Below are positions 1 to 7,414 of a stretch of 22,012 bases of DNA, piece by piece. The stretch spans positions 1 to 22,012 of the forward strand of contig CAKPYV010000040.1 in NCBI GenBank assembly GCA_934203205.1. Direction: 5' to 3'. Within the stretch, counting starts at the first letter, position 1. The number at the start of each line of letters is the position of its first letter. The DNA comes from an uncultured Anaerovibrio sp. (GTDB lineage: Bacteria; Bacillota; Negativicutes; Selenomonadales; Selenomonadaceae). Under the pieces are notes generated by a model. That model was not told the origin of the DNA. It was given only the letters and a program-made list of their open reading frames with translations, and did not search any database. The position numbers were made by a program, and so were the translations under genes.

Positions 1-169
1 AAAGTAGCGAGAGCGTGCCTGAAAGGGTACTCCCATATCGCCATTAATAGTGATATAGGTTTGCACATCAATATAGCACAAGAGTGCTGTGAAGTGTATA
101 TGCCATGCCTACGAGAAGTGTATAGATAATAGATGTATTCGACAAATCGGAATTTGCCAATGCAAAAAT
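1..169 (-). promoter_or_regulatory. Probable promoter and 5' leader of the next gene, likely rplU
   Basis: No convincing gene lies in this stretch. Read on the minus strand it follows the end of rng and contains an extended -10 box, TGCTATATT, at 70-78; no good -35 box is visible. The remaining 70 or so bases to the window edge would be a transcribed leader. In many Firmicutes rng is followed by rplU, ysxB and rpmA, and rplU carries an autoregulatory L21 leader RNA. By that synteny this is probably the rplU control region, but the coding sequence is outside the window and I cannot confirm the leader fold by eye. Confidence 0.4.
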
Positions 170-1600
170 TTATTCTTGAAACAAACTATAACATCCTGGC
201 TGGATTTCTCTATCGGAGCAGATGTTTACCCTTACCCCCAGATCCTTATACAGCCCCTCAAAGGCCTCTCCTGTCTTTAGCTCCTTGGCTGCTTCTGGAT
301 GTATATGTAACATATACCCTTCAGCCCCATGTTTATGGGCTTCAATACGGCGAATCTCCCGACACACGTTAATAGCCAAAGCCTCTGCCGACAGTATCCT
401 GCCACTGCCCTGACACACTGGACAATCCCGATAGAGAAGATTGTCTATATTATGCCGAGTCTTTTTGCGGGTAATCTCCACCAATCCCAATGCAGTAATA
501 TCCACCACATGAGTTTTGGTTCTATCCTGCTGAGCCAGCTGCCTCAAAAGCTGCAAAAGAGCCTTATTATGCTCTTCCTTTTCCATATCAATAAAATCCA
601 CCAGCACAATACCGCCAATATCCCGCAGCCGCAGCTGGTGCATAATTTCCACCGCCGCCTCCTTGTTCAAAGCAAAGGCCGTCTCACCTAAATTGACATT
701 ACCAACAAAACTGCCAGTATTCACATCAATAACCGTCATAGCCTCAGTTTTGTCTATAACCAAAAATCCCCCGGAATCCAATGGAATCTGACGATTACCT
801 GCACCGACTGCTTCAGCCTCAATTTCATAATATTCAAATATATTACTGCCCTTGTACAGCTTCAGCCTATCAGCCCACTCCGGCGCCATGCCCTGCAGCA
901 AATCCTTAACTCGGCCATAGACAATCTCATCATCTATTACCATTTGTTCAACATCCTCGTTAAACAAATCCCGTACAATGCGAATAACCAAATCCACATC
1001 ACGATACAAAAGGCCTGTGCCCTTCATCAGCTTAGACTTAGCCTCAACAGACTGCCAAACCTTAATAAGATAGCGAATATCCCGCTGGATACATTCCTTG
1101 GACTGACCCATAGCAGCAGTGCGAATAATCACACCCATATCCTCTGGACAAGCCTCCCGTACAATATCATAAAGGCGGCGGCGCTCCTGCTCTGAGTCAA
1201 TGCGATGGGATGTGCCTATATAAGCCGACCGAGGCATCAGCACCACATTCCGCCCAGGAATGGTCAGATGCATAGTAGCCCTAGGTCCCTTGGTGCCAAC
1301 CTCATCCTTGGTAATCTGCACTGGCAGCACCTGACCAATATGAATGGTCTTTCTAGGACTCCCAACTCCATCTACCTCCGCCTTGCCATCCCCAATATAG
1401 AGAAAAGCATTTTTGCTCTGGCCAATATCCACAAAGGCCGCCTGCATACCAGGCAGCACATTCTGCACGATACCCTTGTAGATATTTCCCACCAAATGGC
1501 TATGCCTTGGCCGTTCCAGCTCCAAGGAGGTTAATCTATTATTCTCTTTTACAGCAATGCGGGTTTCCTCCGGCATAACATTGACTATAATTGATTTCAT
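170..1600 (-). CDS. rng: Ribonuclease G (RNase E/G family)
   Basis: A 476-residue endoribonuclease of the RNase E/G family, acting in the cytoplasm on 5'-monophosphorylated RNA in mRNA decay and rRNA processing. Residues about 37-120 form the N-terminal S1 RNA-binding domain. The catalytic DNase I-like region carries the two expected metal-binding aspartates in DVNTGSF (D292) and DFIDM (D335). The zinc-link motif CPVC is at residues 393-396. The length fits RNase G rather than the much longer RNase E. The ATG start is preceded by AGGAG at a suitable distance. It is the last gene of the rodA / radical SAM / DUF2344 run, 74 bp downstream of DUF2344, and a perfect palindrome sits in that gap. 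The call is secure; the split between RNase G and a short RNase E rests on length only. Confidence 0.95.
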   Translation of the reverse strand: MKSIIVNVMPEETRIAVKENNRLTSLELERPRHSHLVGNIYKGIVQNVLPGMQAAFVDIGQSKNAFLYIGDGKAEVDGVGSPRKTIHIGQVLPVQITKDEVGTKGPRATMHLTIPGRNVVLMPRSAYIGTSHRIDSEQERRRLYDIVREACPEDMGVIIRTAAMGQSKECIQRDIRYLIKVWQSVEAKSKLMKGTGLLYRDVDLVIRIVRDLFNEDVEQMVIDDEIVYGRVKDLLQGMAPEWADRLKLYKGSNIFEYYEIEAEAVGAGNRQIPLDSGGFLVIDKTEAMTVIDVNTGSFVGNVNLGETAFALNKEAAVEIMHQLRLRDIGGIVLVDFIDMEKEEHNKALLQLLRQLAQQDRTKTHVVDITALGLVEITRKKTRHNIDNLLYRDCPVCQGSGRILSAEALAINVCREIRRIEAHKHGAEGYMLHIHPEAAKELKTGEAFEGLYKDLGVRVNICSDREIQPGCYSLFQE

Positions 1601-1645
1601 ATCCAGCTCCTGATTTTAATTTTGCCCGCCCATTGAGTGAACGTA

Positions 1646-1667
1646 CTCCCGCCTATATAGGCGGGAG
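1646..1667. repeat. 22-bp perfect palindrome between DUF2344 and rng
   Basis: The arms CTCCCGCC and GGCGGGAG flank a central TATATA and the whole 22 bp is self-complementary. On the minus-strand transcript it can fold into a GC-rich hairpin starting 46 nt upstream of the rng start codon. No U-run follows it, so it is not a standard intrinsic terminator. It may be an RNA processing or stability hairpin, or a DNA-binding site. Confidence 0.75.
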
Positions 1668-1674
1668 CTCCTGC

Positions 1675-2379
1675 TTAAACCAAATCTATTAAGGCTTTGC
1701 CCTGGCCCTTCATAGAGATTCTCTTAATCAAAACCTTTGGCTCATCCACTGGCAAATTGTATTCAGCCTGCAACAGCTTAAGAATCTCTCCCGGCTTTAC
1801 ACTGCCGCTTTGAGTAATAGCAATATCCATATACAGCTTTAGCAAATCTCCAGCCATAGACAGCTTAACAGGCTTCAGCATATACTGCTTGGTTTCAATC
1901 AGCTTGTCAGTCTTAGGAGTCACGCGATGAACCATAGCCTCTGGGGCTTTATTATAAGCCTCTACAGCCTGCACTGCCTCCTGCCAATCTCCTGTCAAAG
2001 GCACATACAGCTCATACTCTGCCTCCTGTACCTCTGCCATTAGAGCCTTGTGCTTTTTGCCTTTACAAGGCTTTGGCTCTGGTACTTCCTTTAAGCGAAG
2101 CAGCTTTACCCCCGGTGGCAAAGCCTTGCTAAGACGATCAAATACCTCTGGCTGACACAGTGGCTTGGTCAGCTCAAAATCCATATACTCTGCATCGCTA
2201 ATAACCCCCAAGGACAAAGCAGAAGCAAAGGCAATCTTGATATGAGGATTAAATCCCTCAGAATAAGCTGCCGGCAGCTTGGCACGACGAATAGCCCGCT
2301 CCATAACCCCAGCATAATCAAGGTGGGAAATATAACGGATTTCCTCACCCTTGGTAATTTCAGCCCGATATTTATACAT
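1675..2379 (-). CDS. DUF2344 / TIGR03936-type radical SAM-linked protein
   Basis: A 234-residue protein matching the family that almost always accompanies the upstream radical SAM protein (DUF2344, TIGR03936). It opens with the typical YRAEITKGEEIRYISHLDY segment, followed by a region that includes the GFNPHIKIAFASALSLG motif. No transmembrane segment or signal peptide is evident, so it should be cytoplasmic. The biochemical role of the family is not established; the tight pairing suggests it helps the radical SAM enzyme recognise its substrate, possibly an RNA, but that is inference. The ATG start lies inside the end of the radical SAM gene (8-bp overlap) and is preceded by GGAGG seven bases upstream, which points to translational coupling. 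Confidence 0.85.
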   Translation of the reverse strand: MYKYRAEITKGEEIRYISHLDYAGVMERAIRRAKLPAAYSEGFNPHIKIAFASALSLGVISDAEYMDFELTKPLCQPEVFDRLSKALPPGVKLLRLKEVPEPKPCKGKKHKALMAEVQEAEYELYVPLTGDWQEAVQAVEAYNKAPEAMVHRVTPKTDKLIETKQYMLKPVKLSMAGDLLKLYMDIAITQSGSVKPGEILKLLQAEYNLPVDEPKVLIKRISMKGQGKALIDLV

Positions 2380-4231
2380 TTTCCCGCCTCCAATCTACAA
2401 CCTTGGCCTTTAGAGATGGGCAGACACCACAGGCAGAGCATTTGCCACGACGGCAATCCTCTGTCAGCTGCTCCTTAATAGCCTTGTCATACTCCCGCAG
2501 CAAAAATTCCTTGCTCACACCTGGAGTTGTATGCTCCCAAGGCAGCTTTTCCTCTGGTTCTCTAGCTCTCTCATTATAAAGATGCAAATCTATACCACAT
2601 TTAGCAAAAGCCTCATGCCATACATCATTTTTGAACAAATCATTCCAGCCATCAAATTTGGCCCCATCCTTCCAGGCCTGATAAATAACCTGAGCGATTT
2701 TTCTATCGCCTCTGGCAATAGCTCCCTCCAGCACGCTAACTCTGGCATCATGATAGTTGAACTTTACAGCCCGCTCGGTAATGCTATCCTTCAGCAAGCG
2801 CTGACGACGATGGAATTCAGCTTCTGGCAGCTGGCCATACCACTGGAATGGAGTATGAGGCTTTGGTACAAAGCAGGATACGCTAATGGTTACAGTAACG
2901 CCCCAACGGCCTGTAACTTCCTTGTACTTTCTAGCTACCTTCTCCGCCAGCTTGGCAATCCCCACAATATCCTCGTCAGTTTCTGTAGGCAGTCCCATCA
3001 TAAAATACAGCTTTACCTGCTTCCAGCCCTGACGGAAAGCCGCCTCTGTAGCAGCCATAAGGTTTTCCTCAGTAACACCCTTGTTGATAACATCCCGCAG
3101 TCTCTGGGTACCAGCCTCTGGTGCAAAGGTAAGACCACTCTTGCGCACCTGCTGCATTTTGTGAGCCAAATCAATAGAAAAGCTATCTATACGCAAAGAT
3201 GGCAGAGAAAAGCTTACCTTTTCATACTTGAAATCACTAAACAAATCATCTACCAGCTCTCCCAGGCAGGAATAATCCGCCGAGCTAAGAGAAGTCAAAG
3301 ACATTTCGTTGTAGCCAGTAGAATCAATTAGCTTACGAGCCAGCTCCCGCAATCTTTCCTTGCTTCTCTCCCGCACTGGACGATAGGAAGTACCAGCCTG
3401 GCAAAAACGACAACCTCTGGTACAGCCCCGGAACAATTCCAGCATAATACGGTCATGAACAATATCAATATATGGCAGCACAGGCTTCTCTACGAATCTT
3501 ACGCTATCCATATCCTTTATCAATCGCTTATATATAATAGGCTTAGCCTCTGGGCAGGCTGGCTCTATATCAGCAAAAAGCCCCTGCTGATTGTAGGTTA
3601 CATTGTATAGAGAGGGCACATAAATACCATCCAAAACAGCCAAGCGCTTCAGCAGTCCCTGTCGCCCCTCTGGCTTGCCAGCCTCCTGCCAGCTGCAGAA
3701 CACATCCACAGTTTCGCAGATAAGCTCCTCTCCTTCGCCTACAATAAAGAAATCAAAGAAATCTGCTATAGGCTCCGTATTATAAACACATGGGCCGCCC
3801 CCTACAATAAAGGGATCATTTTCCCCCCGTTCCCCGCTCCAAATAGGAATCCCAGCCAAATCCAGCATATTCAGCACATTGGAGTAAATCATCTCATATT
3901 GCAGGGAAAAACCTAGAAAATCAAATTCCTTAACAGCATGAAAGCTCTCCAAAGAAAACAGAGGAATCTGCCGCTGCCGCATGATTTCTTCCATATCAAT
4001 CCAAGGAGCATATACCCGCTCACAGGCAGTATCCTCTCTGGCATTCAGAACCTCATAAAGGATTTTCAGTCCAAGATTGGACATACCTACCTCATATACA
4101 TCAGGCAGGGCCAAAGCAAAATGGCAATGGGTGCTTTCCCAATCCTTATGAACAGCATTTAGCTCATGACCGGTATATCTGGCAGGCTTCTCCACAGCCT
4201 GCAGGATTTCTGGTTCCAATTTAATAATCAA
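2372..4231 (-). CDS. B12-binding-type radical SAM protein (TIGR03960 family)
   Basis: A 619-residue cytoplasmic radical SAM protein. The N-terminal 230 or so residues resemble a B12-binding-like fold (ALPDVYEVGMSNLGLKILY, then a GGGP stretch). The SAM-binding 4Fe-4S motif CTRGCRFC lies at C270, C274 and C277 inside ELFRGCTRGCRFCQAG. The C-terminal part includes a late cysteine group, CRRGKCSACGVC. The length and architecture fit the TIGR03960 family, whose members are found with DUF2344 and rng across Firmicutes and whose substrate is unknown. The start codon is TTG at 4229-4231, with a GAGG Shine-Dalgarno ten bases upstream. It follows rodA by 36 bp in the same direction, so the two are probably cotranscribed. 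Confidence 0.88.
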   Translation of the reverse strand: MIIKLEPEILQAVEKPARYTGHELNAVHKDWESTHCHFALALPDVYEVGMSNLGLKILYEVLNAREDTACERVYAPWIDMEEIMRQRQIPLFSLESFHAVKEFDFLGFSLQYEMIYSNVLNMLDLAGIPIWSGERGENDPFIVGGGPCVYNTEPIADFFDFFIVGEGEELICETVDVFCSWQEAGKPEGRQGLLKRLAVLDGIYVPSLYNVTYNQQGLFADIEPACPEAKPIIYKRLIKDMDSVRFVEKPVLPYIDIVHDRIMLELFRGCTRGCRFCQAGTSYRPVRERSKERLRELARKLIDSTGYNEMSLTSLSSADYSCLGELVDDLFSDFKYEKVSFSLPSLRIDSFSIDLAHKMQQVRKSGLTFAPEAGTQRLRDVINKGVTEENLMAATEAAFRQGWKQVKLYFMMGLPTETDEDIVGIAKLAEKVARKYKEVTGRWGVTVTISVSCFVPKPHTPFQWYGQLPEAEFHRRQRLLKDSITERAVKFNYHDARVSVLEGAIARGDRKIAQVIYQAWKDGAKFDGWNDLFKNDVWHEAFAKCGIDLHLYNERAREPEEKLPWEHTTPGVSKEFLLREYDKAIKEQLTEDCRRGKCSACGVCPSLKAKVVDWRRENV

Positions 4232-4267
4232 TTAATTCTAACCTCACTCATACATTTCATATTTCAT

Positions 4268-5377
4268 CTAAAATTGCAATTTTTGATTGCGCATATATAT
4301 ATTCATTAGAATAGCCACCGCCATAATGTTGGTAGTCAAGGCGCTGACACCATAGCTCATAAATGGCAATGGAATACCTGTTACTGGCATAATGCCAGCG
4401 GTCATGCCCACATTAACCAGCACATGGAAAGCCAGCATGGAGGTAATACCTACTGCCAGGAGAGTGCCAAAGGAATCCTGAGCCTGACGGGCAATCTGAA
4501 TGCCTCGCCATAATACCACCATATACAGTAACAACAAAATCACGGCTCCTACAAAGCCCCACTCCTCACCTACTACAGCAAAGATAAAATCCGTATGATT
4601 CTCTGGCAGAAAATTCAACTGGCTCTGAGTCCCCTCAAAAAGTCCCTTACCAAAGAGCATACCAGATCCTATAGCAATTTTGGACTGAATAATATGATAG
4701 CCAGAGCCTAAAGGATCTACATTAGGATCCATAAAAACCATGATACGCATTTTCTGATAATCCTTGAGAAAATGCCATAATATAGGCATACAGGCTATAC
4801 CTGTGCCAAATATACCTGCTAGCAGCTTCAAATTGATACCGCAGGTAAACACCATACCAAAAAAGATAGCCATAAATACTAGAGAGGTTCCCAAATCCGG
4901 CTGTTTCATAACCAAGAGAAAGGGTACTCCCACATAGGCCGCCACTGGCAGCAAATCCGACAAGGTATTCAGCTTCCCCACTCGCTCCTGCAGTATAGTA
5001 GCCAGTGAAATAATCATAATAATCTTGGAAAACTCCGAGGGCTGCAAGGTAATGGGGCCAATCTGTATCCAGCGCTGGGCGCCCAAAGCTGACTGTCCTA
5101 CAAACATAACTGCCAGAAGCATCACCAGATTAAATATATACATTTTTTGTCCGTAGCGCTGCAGCATTTTATAATCAAAATTCATGAAAAATACTGCCAA
5201 GCCTACGTTAATAACGGCAAAGATTCCCTGGCGCTGCACAAACCAATATCGTTCCTCACTGGGATTATTAATATGAGTGGCACTGCCTATAACAATCAAG
5301 CTGATTATCACAATAGCTGACACAGCCAGCAAAAGCTTCATATCTATTTTTCGCAACAGCTTTTTATCAAAAATCAA
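4268..5377 (-). CDS. rodA: Rod-shape SEDS peptidoglycan glycosyltransferase RodA
   Basis: A polytopic SEDS-family protein that polymerises lipid II glycan strands during cell elongation in the inner membrane, together with a class B PBP. Family signatures are GAQRWIQIGPITLQPSEF, the extracytoplasmic PENHTDFIFAVVGEEWG segment with the conserved catalytic-site aspartate, and the C-terminal GIPLPFMSYGVSAL motif. About ten hydrophobic segments are visible. Two TTG codons are possible starts. The first (5381-5383) sits only two bases from the AGGAGGG Shine-Dalgarno, while the second (5375-5377) has an eight-base spacing, so I use the second, giving 369 residues starting at IFDKKLLRKID. A good promoter lies directly upstream. 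RodA rather than FtsW is favoured by the context without division genes and by the short N terminus. Confidence 0.9.
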   Translation of the reverse strand: MIFDKKLLRKIDMKLLLAVSAIVIISLIVIGSATHINNPSEERYWFVQRQGIFAVINVGLAVFFMNFDYKMLQRYGQKMYIFNLVMLLAVMFVGQSALGAQRWIQIGPITLQPSEFSKIIMIISLATILQERVGKLNTLSDLLPVAAYVGVPFLLVMKQPDLGTSLVFMAIFFGMVFTCGINLKLLAGIFGTGIACMPILWHFLKDYQKMRIMVFMDPNVDPLGSGYHIIQSKIAIGSGMLFGKGLFEGTQSQLNFLPENHTDFIFAVVGEEWGFVGAVILLLLYMVVLWRGIQIARQAQDSFGTLLAVGITSMLAFHVLVNVGMTAGIMPVTGIPLPFMSYGVSALTTNIMAVAILMNIYMRNQKLQF

Positions 5378-5419
5378 GGCCAATCCCTCCTAGCCAAAAA
5401 CTTTTCAATTAACCTTATT

Positions 5420-5448
5420 ATGATAGCATGTAGGAGCAAAATTGACAA
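5420..5448 (-). promoter_or_regulatory. Sigma-A-type promoter for rodA
   Basis: On the minus strand TTGTCA (5443-5448) and TATCAT (5420-5425) are separated by exactly 17 bp, each one mismatch from consensus. It lies 43 bp upstream of the chosen rodA start and immediately downstream of the superoxide reductase terminator, so it probably drives the rodA / radical SAM / DUF2344 / rng transcript. Confidence 0.75.
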
Positions 5449-5453
5449 TAAAA

Positions 5454-5544
5454 AAGGACTGTCCAGAACGAAAATTGTGAACCCCTCCCTAGCCAAACAA
5501 ACAGCTAGCCTGGGAAAGTCTCTACAAAATCCTGAACAGTCCTT
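5454..5544 (-). terminator. Long double-hairpin terminator after superoxide reductase
   Basis: The arms at 5530-5544 and 5454-5468 pair over 15 consecutive bases (two G-U pairs) around a 61-nt interior that holds a smaller hairpin, CTAGC/GCTAG (5489-5508). A run of U ends the structure on the minus-strand transcript (5450-5455). It starts nine bases after the superoxide reductase stop codon and ends just before the rodA promoter. Confidence 0.75.
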
Positions 5545-5553
5545 CAAATATGC

Positions 5554-5931
5554 TTATTCTGCTTTCCACAATCCATGAAGATTGCAATATTCATATACAG
5601 CAACTACCTTGCTGCCTTCTGTCAGAACGAATTCAGCCACTGGCTTCGTTTCAGGCTTCAGATATTTAATCTGATAGCCATCCTCAGTCTCCAGCACAAT
5701 CCACTGAATGTAATGTGCCTCCAGCATAGGATGCTCTACAGAACCTACTGCTACTTTTACCTGGTTGCCATTCTGCTCAACCACAGGTACATGCTTCTCA
5801 TGAGCGCCATCACTGGTTCCAGGCTGCAACTGCTCCATTACCTCACCACAGCAGGACACAGGTACACCAACATCTTCCAACTTCACAATAATGTTACCAC
5901 AATGACTACATCTGTAAAATTTCAATTCCAT
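5554..5931 (-). CDS. dfx: Desulfoferrodoxin-type superoxide reductase (2Fe-SOR)
   Basis: A 125-residue cytoplasmic enzyme that reduces superoxide to hydrogen peroxide with electrons from rubredoxin-like donors, used by anaerobes in place of dismutase. Both iron centres are visible. The N-terminal desulforedoxin-type Fe(Cys)4 site uses C8, C11, C27 and C28 (YRCSHCGN and SCCG). The catalytic Fe(His)4Cys site uses H47 in HEKHVP, H67 and H73 in EHPMLEAHYIQW, and C116 and H119 in YCNLHGLW. E45 and K46, next to the site, match the conserved Glu-Lys pair. Length equals the usual two-iron class. It has its own promoter and terminator and so is probably monocistronic. The position beside an oxygen-sensitive hydrogenase locus fits an oxygen-protection role. 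Confidence 0.95.
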   Translation of the reverse strand: MELKFYRCSHCGNIIVKLEDVGVPVSCCGEVMEQLQPGTSDGAHEKHVPVVEQNGNQVKVAVGSVEHPMLEAHYIQWIVLETEDGYQIKYLKPETKPVAEFVLTEGSKVVAVYEYCNLHGLWKAE

Positions 5932-5988
5932 AACAAAACACCCCTCTCCTAAAATTGTTCATATGGAATATTTATAACCCACAATTAC

Positions 5989-6016
5989 ATTATATAACAA
6001 TAACAATTAAATGCAA
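5989..6016 (-). promoter_or_regulatory. Promoter for superoxide reductase
   Basis: On the minus strand TTGCAT (6011-6016) and a perfect TATAAT (5989-5994) are separated by 16 bp, 57 bp upstream of the ATG. The surrounding sequence is AT-rich with loose inverted symmetry, but I do not see a clean PerR or other named operator. Confidence 0.65.
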
Positions 6017-6120
6017 CCCATTCGCAATACTATTTGTTTATGATAGAAAAAATAACTAGATATGAAATTTATTAATACCGCCTCAATAGTAATTATGTAA
6101 TCTCTATTTGCTAAATTTAC

Positions 6121-6154
6121 CACCAAAAAAGCAGCCCGAAAGCTGCTTTTGGTG
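6121..6154 (-). terminator. Intrinsic terminator of the hydrogenase structural operon
   Basis: GCAGC and GCTGC arms around a CCGAAA loop are extended by A/T pairs and outer CACC/GGTG pairs. On the minus strand the second arm runs into TTTTTT. It lies 46 bp beyond the stop codon of the HybB-like gene. Confidence 0.75.
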
Positions 6155-6171
6155 ATTAAAAATCATATTTT

Positions 6172-6196
6172 CAATCCACAAATTGGATTGTTTTTT
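6172..6196 (+). terminator. Plus-strand hairpin with T-run facing the end of the HybB-like gene
   Basis: CAATCCA and TGGATTG pair over seven bases with a five-base loop, followed on the plus strand by TTTTTT. On the minus strand no U-run follows. It would stop transcription arriving from the left before it becomes antisense to the membrane subunit gene. Confidence 0.5.
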
Positions 6197-6200
6197 AGAC

Positions 6201-7412
6201 TTAGTGTCTCTTGGTACGGAGCAGAGCCCAGATAAGGTTCTTGATATCCTTATCCTTGTCGATCTTAACCTGTACAGCACGGGCATTGCCGATGATGTTG
6301 AAGTTCTCAACCAGGAAGCAGTAAACCAGTATACCCAGAGATACCAGACCAGCGCTGACGATAATCTCGCCGATACCTGGGAAGTAGGAACCACTCTCAT
6401 ACATGGAAGTGAATACGCAGTTCAGACGGTTGAAAATAACGCCCAAAACAGTGAGCCATGCATAAGTCAGCAGGCCGCCTCTGTTTTTTTTCAGAGGACT
6501 AATAATAATGCAGATAGGAATGATGATACCAAAGAGCATCTCCAAGCAGTACATATTGCTCTGGAGAGTTCCCTGGAATACATAACCCCACAAGTCCATA
6601 GAGAACAGATCGTAAATCTTCATCAGGAGATATACCAACATGATACGAGCACCTACACGAGTCAGCTTCAACATAATCTCATGAGGAATCTCATGACCAT
6701 AAGCGGTTCTTGCCAAGGTAGTCTCTACGCAAACCATAGCAGATCCTACAAAGAAGGATGACATGAGGAAATAGATTGGCAGGAACTGGCTCCACCACAG
6801 TGGGAACATCTTCTCCTTCATAATCAGGAACAGACCACCCAAAGAGGACTGATGAAGTACAGGGAATACCAGACCAATTACTACCAGAACGGGCAGAATC
6901 TTGAGAATATGTCTATGAAGCTTCTTTACCAGAACGCGCTCCGTAATAATCTCAAAGAACTCCAAGCTCAAAATAGTGGTGTACATGGAAATGCACCAGA
7001 ATACCTCGAACAATACGGAGGTATAACCCCAGGATACAAAAGGACGCCAGAAGTTAAACCACTGACCAATATCCAAAAACAGACCAGCCATTACCAGAAT
7101 ATAACCTAGCAGAGAGGTCAGCAAAGCACCACGGGCTACAACCTCACACTGCTTGTAGCGGAACATATGCACAAGCAAGGCTGTGGAATAACCACCACCA
7201 GCCAAGGCAACACCGCACATTACGTCAAAGGCAATCCACATACCCCAAGGAGTTTCGTCAGTCAAATTAGTTACATACTGAAAGCCAGTTAAAAGTCTCA
7301 GCAGTACAGTAGCTGCCATGAGAGCCACAAGGCCAGTCAGAACGAATCGGGTTGGAGTTATGGTAAAGTCCCAGCCCAAAATTCTAAAACATTTATATAC
7401 CTTTACCTTCAT
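6201..7412 (-). CDS. HybB/NrfD-family integral membrane subunit of the hydrogenase
   Basis: A 403-residue polytopic membrane protein of the polysulfide reductase NrfD / HybB family, which passes electrons between a periplasmic iron-sulfur subunit and the quinone pool. About nine or ten hydrophobic segments are visible. HybB-like signatures are ETPWGMWIAFDVMCGVALAGG (residues about 53-73, given here in part), GVIFNRLNCVFTSM, and SYFPGIGEIIVSAG near the C terminus. No haem-ligand pattern or cofactor motif is seen, as expected for this family, in which quinone binding is the main feature. The ATG start overlaps nothing but sits two bases after the stop codon of the ferredoxin gene, and its AGGAGG Shine-Dalgarno precedes that stop, so the two are translationally coupled. 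It is the third and last structural gene of the hydrogenase operon. Confidence 0.88.
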   Translation of the reverse strand: MKVKVYKCFRILGWDFTITPTRFVLTGLVALMAATVLLRLLTGFQYVTNLTDETPWGMWIAFDVMCGVALAGGGYSTALLVHMFRYKQCEVVARGALLTSLLGYILVMAGLFLDIGQWFNFWRPFVSWGYTSVLFEVFWCISMYTTILSLEFFEIITERVLVKKLHRHILKILPVLVVIGLVFPVLHQSSLGGLFLIMKEKMFPLWWSQFLPIYFLMSSFFVGSAMVCVETTLARTAYGHEIPHEIMLKLTRVGARIMLVYLLMKIYDLFSMDLWGYVFQGTLQSNMYCLEMLFGIIIPICIIISPLKKNRGGLLTYAWLTVLGVIFNRLNCVFTSMYESGSYFPGIGEIIVSAGLVSLGILVYCFLVENFNIIGNARAVQVKIDKDKDIKNLIWALLRTKRH

Positions 7413-7414
7413 GC

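Noticed and set aside
21..35. 15-base match (gaaagggtactccca) shared with 4918-4932 inside rodA
   Set aside because: A single 15-mer match is expected by chance in a 22-kb window, and one copy is coding.
5454..5544. Miniature inverted-repeat transposable element
   Set aside because: No target-site duplication or second copy in the window. A terminator for the adjacent gene explains position, orientation and U-run.
5945..6016. PerR-like box in the superoxide reductase promoter
   Set aside because: The AT-rich sequence around the -10 shows only partial similarity to TTATAATNATTATAA, no better than expected in such DNA.
6201..7412. HybB-like gene as a polysulfide or nitrite reductase subunit (PsrC/NrfD)
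   Set aside because: No molybdopterin or cytochrome c subunit is nearby, and the sequence signatures and partner genes fit a hydrogenase complex better.
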